Source: an uncultured Balneolaceae bacterium (GTDB lineage: Bacteria; Bacteroidota; Rhodothermia; Balneolales; Balneolaceae). From it: a stretch of 34,373 nt of DNA. Location: the NCBI GenBank assembly GCA_913057825.1, contig CAJXOW010000037.1, positions 1 to 34,373 of the forward strand, read 5' to 3'. Numbering within the stretch: the first letter of the stretch is position 1; every line of letters begins with the position of its first letter. The notes beneath the pieces are model-generated. The model saw only the letters and a list, made by a program, of their open reading frames with translations, did no database searches and was not told the origin of the DNA. This document shows, piece after piece, positions 14,531-23,913 of this stretch. The position numbers and the translations under genes are program-made.

Positions 14531-17500
14531 GTGCTATCCCCGTGTGTACGGGGCAACCACGCGCAGCCCTTCTGCACGCACATATTTCCAGGGTCTATCC
14601 CCGTGTGTACGAGGCAACCGATCAGAGACACTGATCCGGTAATTGCGCGGGGGGTCTATCCCCGTGTGTACGGGGCAACCCATTTCCCAGCCGGGAACGC
14701 CACCCGATCCGAGGGTCTATCCCCGTGTATACGGGGCAACCCCCAGGCAAAATCTAACCGCAGGCAGTATAATGGGTCTATCCCCGTGTATACGGGGCAA
14801 CCGAACTGCAATTCGACACGGAAGAGTTGAAAGAGGGTCTATCCCCGTGTATACGGGGCAACCTTCTTGCCCGTAAAAATAGGCCATTTCCTTCAGGGTC
14901 TATCCCCGTGTATACGGGGCAACCCTGAATATCAGGCATAACGGATCAATTATTGGGGGTCTATCCCCGTGTATACGGGGCAACCATAAGAGAGGATGTG
15001 CTTGAGGATTTTCCCGTGGGTCTATCCCCGTGTATACGGGGCAACCTTCTTCGATGCGAATTTTTCGGTCTGAGTATTGGGTCTATCCCCGTGTATACGG
15101 GGCAACCGATGAACCAGCCAATGAAGGAATTTTAGAACGGGGTCTATCCCCGTGTATACGGGGCAACCGATTTAATTGATATAGTAGGGAGTTATTTTAA
15201 GGGTCTATCCCCGTGTATACGGGGCAACCGATCAGTCGTTTGACGATCTGGTTCATTTCGAGGGTCTATCCCCGTGTATACGGGGCAACCGTCCGCGAGA
15301 TTGAACAAGAACATGCCGAAGAGGGTCTATCCCCGTGTATACGGGGCAACCTTGGTAACGTCCCCCGCAGTATTGCTAAACCAGGGTCTATCCCCGTGTA
15401 TACGGGGCAACCTCGTTTCTTTCCAGCGCTGCGATTGTTTCGGAGGGTCTATCCCCGTGTATACGGGGCAACCTCGATTTGTCGGGGTTGGTGCGGGCCA
15501 GAATAGGGTCTATCCCCGTGTATACGGGGCAACCCGTCAGGCTCCATTTATCCCCGTCAAAGGATAGGGTCTATCCCCGTGTATACGGGGCAACCCTCCC
15601 AATGGATTATAATCTTTTCCTTCTTCGAGGGTCTATCCCCGTGTATACGGGGCAACCGTAATTTGTCCCAGATTGGTCGCCCATTCCGGGGGTCTATCCC
15701 CGTGTATACGGGGCAACCGGGGATTTTGTCCGAATACCTCATTATGCCTCGGGTCTATCCCCGTGTATACGGGGCAACCTATAAGTATATCTATATAAAT
15801 GGGGTTCTGGATGGTCTATCCCCGTGTATACGGGGCAACCCCCGTAAGTCGAACCATTGACCGTTTTAAGAAGGGTCTATCCCCGTGTATACGGGGCAAC
15901 CTAGGTATCATTTGCTCCACTCAGCACAGCCACGGGTCTATCCCCGTGTATACGGGGCAACCGAAATAGCATCTGCCGATTCTGATACCGACTTGGGTCT
16001 ATCCCCGTGTATACGGGGCAACCCATGAAGGTACAAGCCGATGTGGACCTCCAGCGGGTCTATCCCCGTGTATACGGGGCAACCGAGGCTCGTTACCTCG
16101 TTAAGCATAGTTCCGCGGGTCTATCCCCGTGTATACGGGGCAACCGGAGATGAGTCACGAAGCCCGTGAGCTTGAATGGGTCTATCCCCGTGTATACGGG
16201 GCAACCTTCTCACGGGTGGTGGTTTTGCGATTTTGCGGGGGTCTATCCCCGTGTATACGGGGCAACCCTTCCAGTAACCCGGATTACCCCGGAAGAACGG
16301 GGTCTATCCCCGTGTATACGGGGCAACCCTAATCCATTTTCGACCTCATCAACGTTATACAGGGTCTATCCCCGTGTATACGGGGCAACCTCCATAGTCA
16401 GGGGAGGATTACCAAAACGAAAGGGTCTATCCCCGTGTATACGGGGCAACCAACCCTCTTGTACTGGGGTTTATTGCATGACAAGGTCTATCCCCGTGTA
16501 TACGGGGCAACCAACTTGATTCACGGATACACCTGGTAATGCGAGGGTCTATCCCCGTGTATACGGGGCAACCCATTCGGGAAGATGTCAGCACTCAGCG
16601 TAAGGTCGGGGTCTATCCCCGTGTATACGGGGCAACCGAAGCGTCGTGGACCGGCGTTTCAGACCAATAGGGTCTATCCCCGTGTATACGGGGCAACCAG
16701 TAGTCGTTCCAATCACCGCTGCTCCAATCGGGGTCTATCCCCGTGTATACGGGGCAACCCTAATTTTGTTAGGCTCATTGATCAGCCCCATGGGGTCTAT
16801 CCCCGTGTATACGGGGCAACCGATATTAAGATCGGGCTGCGGATGGCTATCAAGGGTCTATCCCCGTGTATACGGGGCAACCTTGGAGAGCCGATTGTCC
16901 AGCCTACCAAGTACGGGTCTATCCCCGTGTATACGGGGCAACCTCCAACATCCAACAACCATAACTATGCCGTAAGGGTCTATCCCCGTGTATACGGGGC
17001 AACCAATAACGCTTTGGGATTTGGGGGTTCCTGATAAGGTCTATCCCCGTGTATACGGGGCAACCCGGGGTTTCCCATCAATGGAATTGATACCAATGGG
17101 TCTATCCCCGTGTATACGGGGCAACCGCTTTCGGAACCTTTCATTCGATATGGTAAAGGGGTCTATCCCCGTGTATACGGGGCAACCGTGAAGAAACCCG
17201 TGAAAACCGGGCCAAAGCTGGGTCTATCCCCGTGTATACGGGGCAACCCGGGACAGTACGATCCTGAACACCTTCGCCAAGGGTCTATCCCCGTGTATAC
17301 GGGGCAACCTAATATGGTCCACGACTCCTTTTCCTTTTCGTGGGTCTATCCCCGTGTATACGGGGCAACCACTATCTCCGTTTGGTTGTTTCGGTTCTAG
17401 CAGGGTCTATCCCCGTGTATACGGGGCAACCACCGCTTTTTGGATCACCCATTATTGGTCCTTGGGTCTATCCCCGTGTATACGGGGCAACCGCCACGGG

Positions 17501-18346
17501 AATTTCTTTTGCGGCTTTATTTGGGGGTCTATCCCCGTGTATACGGGGCAACCGTAGGGGTTCCGTCAGGACTGCCGATAGATAAGGGTCTATCCCCGTG
17601 TATACGGGGCAACCTAACTGCTGGCTGATCCCGGTCGCTCTCCAAAGGGTCTATCCCCGTGTATACGGGGCAACCAAGCAGAAAAGTCTTCACTAAGCAG
17701 CAGCGCAGGGTCTATCCCCGTGTATACGGGGCAACCGATGCGGGTATCAAAAGAAAACTCAAGTGTCTGGGTCTATCCCCGTGTATACGGGGCAACCGCG
17801 ATCTGCAGGACCTGCGGATACGAAGAAGAAGGTCTATCCCCGTGTATACGGGGCAACCGCTGATTTTTGGAGGCATTATTTAAAAGAGAAGGGTCTATCC
17901 CCGTGTATACGGGGCAACCCAGCGCATCTGGGTTAATCGCTGGCATATGCAGGGTCTATCCCCGTGTATACGGGGCAACCACAGCGATGCATAAATACCT
18001 GGGCATACTTTTGGGTCTATCCCCGTGTATACGGGGCAACCTGTCCACGAACTGAGCGGTAGGGATCGTAATCGGGTCTATCCCCGTGTATACGGGGCAA
18101 CCCTTTATACCACGGCTTTTGATTATTCTTCATGGGGTCTATCCCCGTGTATACGGGGCAACCCTATACAGATACAACCGCTGTTAATAATACAAGGGTC
18201 TATCCCCGTGTATACGGGGCAACCATATTGATGTTGAAGCCAACGGCGATTTTTATGGGTCTATCCCCGTGTATACGGGGCAACCTACGGTATTTATGCG
18301 ATATGTATCAGGCTGAAGGGTCTATCCCCGTGTATACGGGGCAACC
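14531..18346 (-). CRISPR. CRISPR array 1, type I-E, 63 repeats / 62 spacers
   Basis: The 28-bp repeats begin GGTCTAT, carry the hairpin CCCCGT-loop-ACGGGG, and end CAACC. I tracked 63 repeats at a 61-bp period with 33-nt spacers; exceptions are 34-nt spacers before the repeats at 15630, 16363 and 16794, and a 36-nt spacer before 16610. The reverse complement ends in GGGGATAGACC, close to the E. coli I-E end GGGGATAAACC, so the crRNA is read on the minus strand and the leader lies at 18347 onward. The leader-distal end is degenerate: repeat 1 begins GTGCTAT and repeat 2 has CGAGG for CGGGG. Repeats 1-3 have loop GTGT and repeats 4-63 have GTAT. The base before each repeat is G in 58 of 62 cases. 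Confidence 0.98.
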
Positions 18347-18420
18347 CCTGTGAACTTTTAGCACAGGAACTGTCATCTTGACTTAATTATATTAGAGATG
18401 AAGTGAATTTCAAATAAATA
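18347..18420 (-). promoter_or_regulatory. Leader of CRISPR array 1
   Basis: Directly beside the last repeat is CCTGTG-AACTTTTAG-CACAGG (18347-18367), an inverted repeat, followed by TGTCATCTTGACT and an AT-rich stretch. The same elements adjoin array 2. Conservation beyond the arrays marks this as the leader, where the pre-crRNA promoter and the Cas1-Cas2 integration signals should be. Confidence 0.8.
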
Positions 18421-18449
18421 TTGACAATCTAAATATTCGTAATTATATA
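18421..18449 (+). promoter_or_regulatory. Predicted promoter of the exonuclease-cas operon
   Basis: TTGACA (18421-18426), a 17-bp spacer and TATATA (18444-18449) form an ideal sigma70-type promoter reading toward the cas genes, about 110 bp before the exonuclease start. It is divergent from the array 1 leader. Bacteroidota often use other boxes, which lowers confidence. Confidence 0.5.
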
Positions 18450-18558
18450 AGGTTAGTTGGTTGAGTTGACTTATACATGTTTAGGAGGTATTTGGCTGGT
18501 AATGCTACTTTTGTCAACAGCATTGAGAAAAAATGCGGAATTTTAAAGAGAGGAGTAT

Positions 18559-19116
18559 TTGACACCTAAAACGATTTCCCAAATCAGGAAGGGGCAAATT
18601 AGCAAGAGTCTATCCATCGAGCGAACACCATTTATTTTTTTGGATATTGAAACGACAGGACTGCACCCCGAAAAAGGAGCTGTCGTTACAGAAATTGCTA
18701 TGTTGAATCGTTACAACCAATTCTATCATTGGAAGTTTGTCAAAAATCATAATGAGCAATTAGCAGTAGCATTAGAACACATTATGAGTCAATTGACTGC
18801 GGGGGTTGTAGTGGGCCATAACGTGGGGTTTGACTTGGGTTTTCTAGCTTACAAGTCTGATCTGTTTAAAGGTAGAGGGCCAAACGTATGGTTTGTAGAT
18901 ACCTTGGGGCTAAGTAAAAAGTATTGTAAAGGAATTAGCGATTTTAAGTTATCGTCTCTTTTGCAGTATTTCGATATTACCGTTAATGGTCAACTGCATA
19001 CGGCTGTGGTAGATGCAGAAGCTGTTAGAGCATTATTCTGGAAATTGATTAGTATTGGAAATGTTGAATCACTCAATCAGGCTAAAGTTAAACGCTTGAA
19101 TTGGTCTACATTCTGA
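18559..19116 (+). CDS. DnaQ-like DEDDh 3'-5' exonuclease, cas-associated
   Basis: A 185-residue protein with the full DEDDh set: D29 and E31 in FLDIETTG (ExoI), D92 in GHNVGFDLGF (ExoII), and H147 and D152 in HTAVVDAEA (ExoIII). It should remove nucleotides from 3' ends. The start is a TTG at 18559 with AGGAG just upstream; no in-frame ATG precedes the catalytic domain. It is the first gene of the cas operon, three bases from cas3. In some type I-E systems a DnaQ domain is fused to Cas2, and DEDDh exonucleases are known to trim prespacers before Cas1-Cas2 integration. A free-standing copy at the head of the operon probably has that role, but this is inference. Confidence 0.85.
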   Translation: MTPKTISQIRKGQISKSLSIERTPFIFLDIETTGLHPEKGAVVTEIAMLNRYNQFYHWKFVKNHNEQLAVALEHIMSQLTAGVVVGHNVGFDLGFLAYKSDLFKGRGPNVWFVDTLGLSKKYCKGISDFKLSSLLQYFDITVNGQLHTAVVDAEAVRALFWKLISIGNVESLNQAKVKRLNWSTF

Positions 19117-19119
19117 TAT

Positions 19120-21744
19120 ATGAAAGGAGAGTTAAATGAAAATAAATTCTGGGCCAAACTGGAGAGGAGTCATGAGGGGAGTGCCATACAATGGCACCCG
19201 TTGATTGCCCACTCTGCCGATGTTGCTGCTGTTACCGAGGCCTTGTTACGGAGAACGGCGTTAAATCAACGGTTGGCTAACATTATTAATAAAGAATCAC
19301 TTAATGAGGTCAATATAGCCCGATTGGCTGCTTTAACGGCAATTCATGATGCGGGAAAGGCCAATCATGGATTTCAAAACCGTGCATTTGAACATAAAAA
19401 ACCGCAATCTGGTCATGTATCTCCAATAATTGATCTCATTAATGCCGACGCTAAAACGCAGGAGGAGTATCTACTTCCACTGGGTATAGGAGAGATGCTT
19501 GAGTGGTTTCGGTCTGATGAGGATTTAGTGCATTTTTTAATGGCTACGTGGGGACATCATGGTCGTCCTGTTAAGCCTGGCCAAACTTTTCGCAAAAGTT
19601 TGTGGAAGGATAATAATGAACGTGTTCCCTTGGAAGAGTTAAGATCACTTGGACAAAGTCTCCATAAGTGGTTTCCAACGGCTTATGATGATAAAGCAGA
19701 AAAATTTCCATCTGAACCTTGTTTGCAACATGCATTTAATGGTCTTTTAACGCTCGCTGACTGGATCGGCTCGGATCCAAAATTCTTTCCATTTGCAGAG
19801 GACTTGAGTAATTATATTGAGAAAGCCCGTGAAAAAGCTTCACATGCCATTGATAAACTAGTCCTTGATCCTAGCTTAGCAAGAAAGCAACTTGGTAAGA
19901 AAACCGCTGGTTTTGGCAGCATATCGGAGTGGGAACCATATGATATCCAAGAAAAATGCCAAGACTTACCCCTGTTCGAAAATGGTTCTTTAACGGTATT
20001 GGAATCAGATACAGGTTCGGGGAAAACAGAAGCGGCACTGGCTCGATTTATCAGATTGTATCAAGCTGGATTGGTTGATGGAATGTATTTTGCAGTGCCC
20101 ACACGAAGTGCTGCGACACAGCTTTACAAAAGAGTTCAAGAGGCAGTAGTAAAGGCTTTTTCAGATGAAAATTCACGTCCTCCTGTCGTCCAGGCAGTTC
20201 CTGGATATATCAAAGTGGATGATGTTGAGGGCAAGCCGCTTCCACCGTTTGAGGTGCAGTGGCCGGATGATCAGCAGGACTATTTGCGTGAAAGAGGATG
20301 GGCGGGGGAGCATCCCAAAAGATACTTGGCCGGAGCCGTGGTAGTCGGCACCATAGATCAGGTTTTGCTTTCTACGCTTCAGGTAAGTCATGCACATATG
20401 CGCGCCACAGCGTTGCTTAGACACTTTCTAGTTGTGGATGAAGTGCATGCTTCTGATGCATATATGAGTCGGCTGTTGGATCGCGTATTGAACTTTCATC
20501 TCGAAGCGGGTGGTCATGCTTTGCTTATGTCTGCCACCTTGGGTACTGCTTCCCGGTTGCATTTAACAAGTAAAACGAATCATAATTTGCCCTCACCGAA
20601 AGAATCGGAGCAAATATCTTATCCACTGATTACACATGTAGATTCTTCGCGTGATAACCCCACTGAATGGACACCGGATTCATCCAACGACCAAAAAGAG
20701 GTATGTGTAACAACAGAACATATCGCCGGAAAGCAAGATCAAATTGCAAGAATGGCAGTTCAAAAAGCGAAAAAGGGAGCACGGGTTTTAATCATTCGAA
20801 ATCTGGTGGATGATTGCATTAAGACTCAAAAAGCACTTGAAGAGTTGCTGGATAATAATTCCGATCTATTGTTTAAAGTTAATTCCGTATCGGCGCCTCA
20901 CCACTCGAGATTCGCTCCGGAAGATCGAAACAAGTTGGATCAGGCGATAGAATCCACTTTTGGGAAAGACACTGAATCGAGCTCTATAATAGCTGTAGCA
21001 ACCCAGACAGTTGAGCAAAGTTTGGACATAGATGCAGATTTTATGATTACTGATCTATGTCCAATGGATGTGTTTCTTCAGCGGTTAGGTCGTTTGCAAC
21101 GACATAACAAACAAAGACCAGAAGAATTTCAAAAAGCTCATTGTATTGTATTAACCCCGGGAGATCGTGATTTGGAAAATGCGATCGGTAGAGATGGAAA
21201 AGGTGCAAAGGGGAAACATGGATTGGGTACGGTGTATCAGGATCTCAGAGTAATCGAAGCTACTTGGCGAGTGCTGGAGAATGATCAAAATAGTACTTGG
21301 GAAATACCGTCTCATAATAGGAAACTCGTTGAACAAGCGACTCATCCGCAGATATTATGGAAGATTGTTGAGGAACTGGAGGGAAAATGGACGGAACATC
21401 AACAATATATCGAAGGACAGAGAGTGGCTGACAGACAAATTCCAAATCTAGTTGGAATTGATTTTAGTAAACCTTTTGGGCAAGAAGGATTTGCCGAGGA
21501 TTTGAAAAATGTTAAAACACGCCTTGGCAGAGATGACTACCAGGTGTTTTTACCGAACTCCCGGACAAGTCCTTTTGGAGAGCAAGTTGAAGAGATGACG
21601 ATTACGGAGTGGCAGTTAGCCGAGAAACCGGATAAATCCGATAATGAGGCAGATTCAATTAGTTCGTTTGAAGGTGGATTTAGCTTTAAATTTCACGGGC
21701 AGTCATTTCGATACGATCGATTTGGCTTGACGCCTAATTCATAG
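19120..21744 (+). CDS. cas3: Cas3 HD nuclease-helicase, type I-E
   Basis: An 874-residue protein of normal length for fused Cas3. The HD nuclease domain has H26/H31 (WHPLIAHSADV), H76-D77 (AIHDAGK), HH around 146-147 (WGHHGRP) and D214 (LADWIGSD). The superfamily 2 helicase follows: Walker A SDTGSGKT (296-303), the DEVH box (440-443), SAT (471-473) and motif VI QRLGRLQR (654-661). Cas3 is recruited by Cascade after target binding and degrades the displaced DNA strand while pulling the duplex. The ATG at 19120 follows the exonuclease stop by three bases; cse1 comes 27 bp later. All catalytic motifs look intact. Confidence 0.98.
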   Translation: MKGELNENKFWAKLERSHEGSAIQWHPLIAHSADVAAVTEALLRRTALNQRLANIINKESLNEVNIARLAALTAIHDAGKANHGFQNRAFEHKKPQSGHVSPIIDLINADAKTQEEYLLPLGIGEMLEWFRSDEDLVHFLMATWGHHGRPVKPGQTFRKSLWKDNNERVPLEELRSLGQSLHKWFPTAYDDKAEKFPSEPCLQHAFNGLLTLADWIGSDPKFFPFAEDLSNYIEKAREKASHAIDKLVLDPSLARKQLGKKTAGFGSISEWEPYDIQEKCQDLPLFENGSLTVLESDTGSGKTEAALARFIRLYQAGLVDGMYFAVPTRSAATQLYKRVQEAVVKAFSDENSRPPVVQAVPGYIKVDDVEGKPLPPFEVQWPDDQQDYLRERGWAGEHPKRYLAGAVVVGTIDQVLLSTLQVSHAHMRATALLRHFLVVDEVHASDAYMSRLLDRVLNFHLEAGGHALLMSATLGTASRLHLTSKTNHNLPSPKESEQISYPLITHVDSSRDNPTEWTPDSSNDQKEVCVTTEHIAGKQDQIARMAVQKAKKGARVLIIRNLVDDCIKTQKALEELLDNNSDLLFKVNSVSAPHHSRFAPEDRNKLDQAIESTFGKDTESSSIIAVATQTVEQSLDIDADFMITDLCPMDVFLQRLGRLQRHNKQRPEEFQKAHCIVLTPGDRDLENAIGRDGKGAKGKHGLGTVYQDLRVIEATWRVLENDQNSTWEIPSHNRKLVEQATHPQILWKIVEELEGKWTEHQQYIEGQRVADRQIPNLVGIDFSKPFGQEGFAEDLKNVKTRLGRDDYQVFLPNSRTSPFGEQVEEMTITEWQLAEKPDKSDNEADSISSFEGGFSFKFHGQSFRYDRFGLTPNS

Positions 21745-21771
21745 GACCTAACTACTTGAAAAGGTTTTAAG

Positions 21772-23304
21772 ATGGCTTATTCATTACTGAAAGATTCAAT
21801 TATCAGCGTACGGTTCAAAGAAGGAAGAAAAATAGAAAAAATAGCGCTGCCTGAGGTATTTGAAGGTTTGATGCAGAATAAAATTGTTTCATTTGAAGCA
21901 CTTCAGCCCCATCAAAAACAACCTTGGTTCAGTTTTCTGGTTCAACTTGGTGCAATGGCGGTGGCTCGAGAAGCAGATGGAGAAATTCCCATAGAGGCGT
22001 CAAATTGGTCCGACTTGTTATTGGGATTGAGCGAGGAGAACTATTATGCATGGCAGCTGGTAGTTGATGATATCTCGCAACCTGCTTTCATGCAGCCACC
22101 GGTACCGGAAGGGTCATTGGAAGATGCGGGGTATAAAGCTGATGTTCGAACTCCTGATGAGCTTGATATGCTGGTGACTTCAAAAAATCATGATGTGAAA
22201 CGCACAAGGATTTTGCGGCCTGCTATTGAGCATTGGTTATTTGCACTTATCACACTCCAAACAATGGAAGGTATTATGGGCAGGGGAAACTATGGTATTG
22301 TTAGGATGAATGGAGGTTATGGGAACAGACCATTTGTTGGGTATACATCGGATTTGTCATGGTCAAAACATTTCAAACGGGATTTAAAGGTGTTACTAGA
22401 GAAGCGAGACAAACTGTTAGACATGTATAAGGAAGGAGGTCATGTATTGCTATGGCTGTCGGAATGGGACGGAAATAAAACCAGTGGTATTCCTATAAAT
22501 AAATGCGATCCTTATTTTATCGAAATTTGCAGAAGAATCCGATTCTTACGGGAAGAAGACAAGATTATTTGCTATCGTACCAATACCAAAGCTGGAAGGA
22601 TCTCAGCCTCTGATGATCTTCACGGTCAGACAAACGATCCCTGGACTCCCATTGATAAAAGTGAACTTAAGGCATTGACAGTTGGTGAATCGGGGTTTTC
22701 CTATAAACTGCTGCAAAATTTACTCCTTGGAGATGAATATTCTGCTCCAATTGCTCTGGAATTTCAAGATGATGAAGAAGAAGGCGCCTATTTGGTGGCA
22801 AGAACGCTGGTACGCGGTCAAGGAAAAACAGATGGCCTCCATCAGCGTATAGTGCCAGTCCCCTCTGATGTAACTCGTAGACTTTTCAAAGATCCCACCG
22901 AAAAAGAGAAACTGGCCAAACGTGCAAAGCAACGAGTTGAACTGGCAGGTCATGTTCAGAACAATATTCTAAGACCGGCAATTTCGCCCTTGCTTGCAAG
23001 TGGTAAAGAGCAAAGGGTAAGTCCGGACAAGATAAGACCCTGGCTGGATCGGTTCGATGATAGTATTGATGAACATTTTTTCGATTCGCTGTGGGGATCA
23101 GTAGATAAACCGGATGAAGAAGCACGTCGTATGTGGGAGGAGATTCTATATCGGGAAGCTCAAAAGCAGTTGGAAAAAGCGGAGCAAAGTATCCCGATGG
23201 CAGATATCAGAAGACTCAAGGCTATTAGTAAAGCACGTTCTATATTTGGTTTTCGGGTTAGACAAGAGCTTGAAATGTTTAATCAACCTGCCAATACTCA
23301 TTAA
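21772..23304 (+). CDS. casA: Cse1/Cas8e, large subunit of Cascade
   Basis: A 510-residue protein, the usual size for Cse1 (E. coli 502). Typical regions are SLLKDSIISVRFKEGRKIEK, then ALPEVFEGL, ...RPAIEHWLFALITLQTMEG, then IMGRGNYGIVRMNGGYGNRPF (the G-N-Y-G and G-G-Y-G-N-R-P motifs of the family), and PWTP. Cse1 reads the PAM, starts DNA unwinding and calls in Cas3. The C-terminal four-helix bundle lies around 360-505. It follows cas3 by 27 bp and precedes cse2 by 21 bp. Confidence 0.96.
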   Translation: MAYSLLKDSIISVRFKEGRKIEKIALPEVFEGLMQNKIVSFEALQPHQKQPWFSFLVQLGAMAVAREADGEIPIEASNWSDLLLGLSEENYYAWQLVVDDISQPAFMQPPVPEGSLEDAGYKADVRTPDELDMLVTSKNHDVKRTRILRPAIEHWLFALITLQTMEGIMGRGNYGIVRMNGGYGNRPFVGYTSDLSWSKHFKRDLKVLLEKRDKLLDMYKEGGHVLLWLSEWDGNKTSGIPINKCDPYFIEICRRIRFLREEDKIICYRTNTKAGRISASDDLHGQTNDPWTPIDKSELKALTVGESGFSYKLLQNLLLGDEYSAPIALEFQDDEEEGAYLVARTLVRGQGKTDGLHQRIVPVPSDVTRRLFKDPTEKEKLAKRAKQRVELAGHVQNNILRPAISPLLASGKEQRVSPDKIRPWLDRFDDSIDEHFFDSLWGSVDKPDEEARRMWEEILYREAQKQLEKAEQSIPMADIRRLKAISKARSIFGFRVRQELEMFNQPANTH

Positions 23305-23325
23305 TAGTTAAATGAAGGTGTCCAT

Positions 23326-23877
23326 ATGCATTCCAACAAGGAAATGGAAGAGACCGAAAAGAGCCAGGTAACGTTGGTAAATTATGGTAAAATTGTGGGA
23401 AAAATTGCTGAAATGATGAGAAGTGGCCGGCTTTCGACCGGCGATCTGGCTGAATTGCGACGTATATCACCTGATAAGCCATTTACATCTGTACTTTGGC
23501 GATTGTTAATGGAGCTTGAAATTGACCAATCTCCATACTGGATTCGGCAACAAGAATGGGAGCGACGGTGGGCCACGATGATGATGTGTATGGCACATTG
23601 TGTGGGATTACATAACTACAATACTTCATTTGGTCAGGGGTTGGCTGAAGCCGGTTGGTCGGAGCTGCGATTTGTTCAGCTTATGAGAGCTGAGGGACAG
23701 ATACTGGAAAAACTTTTGCGAAGAGTGGCTCAATATCTCTCAAGTAAAAATAAGAAAGTTAACTGGACGGGAGCAGCAGAGCTAATATTTTTCCAACACG
23801 GGAAAAGAGCCCAGGAAAAAAGACTTGATATTTCACGCGATTATTACAAGACCATTTATCAGTCAGAAAAACAATAG
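23326..23877 (+). CDS. casB: Cse2/Cas11e, small subunit of Cascade
   Basis: A 183-residue all-helical protein. Recognisable family parts are GDLAELRRISPDKPFTSVLW, then RLLMELEI and SELRFVQLMRAEGQILEKLL near 123-142. Two copies per Cascade complex hold the displaced strand and bridge Cse1 to the Cas7 backbone. The length matches other Cse2 proteins (E. coli 160). A purine-rich GAAGGTG lies before the ATG. It lies between cse1 and cas7e as in the standard I-E order. Confidence 0.93.
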   Translation: MHSNKEMEETEKSQVTLVNYGKIVGKIAEMMRSGRLSTGDLAELRRISPDKPFTSVLWRLLMELEIDQSPYWIRQQEWERRWATMMMCMAHCVGLHNYNTSFGQGLAEAGWSELRFVQLMRAEGQILEKLLRRVAQYLSSKNKKVNWTGAAELIFFQHGKRAQEKRLDISRDYYKTIYQSEKQ

Positions 23878-23913
23878 TCCATCTAATAATATTATCTCAA
23901 TGGAGACTAAATT

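Noticed and set aside
14396..18353. Many overlapping plus-strand frames encoding repeated YPRVYGAT, SPCIRGN and IPVYTGQP peptides in array 1 (and similar ones at 28068-29558).
   Set aside because: They are the CRISPR repeat read in three frames. The repeat has no stop codon on this strand and the 61-bp period shifts the frame each time. They are not genes.
18347..18420. IHF binding site in the CRISPR leader.
   Set aside because: The closest stretch, around AGTCAAGATGACA on the minus strand, has several mismatches to the IHF consensus.
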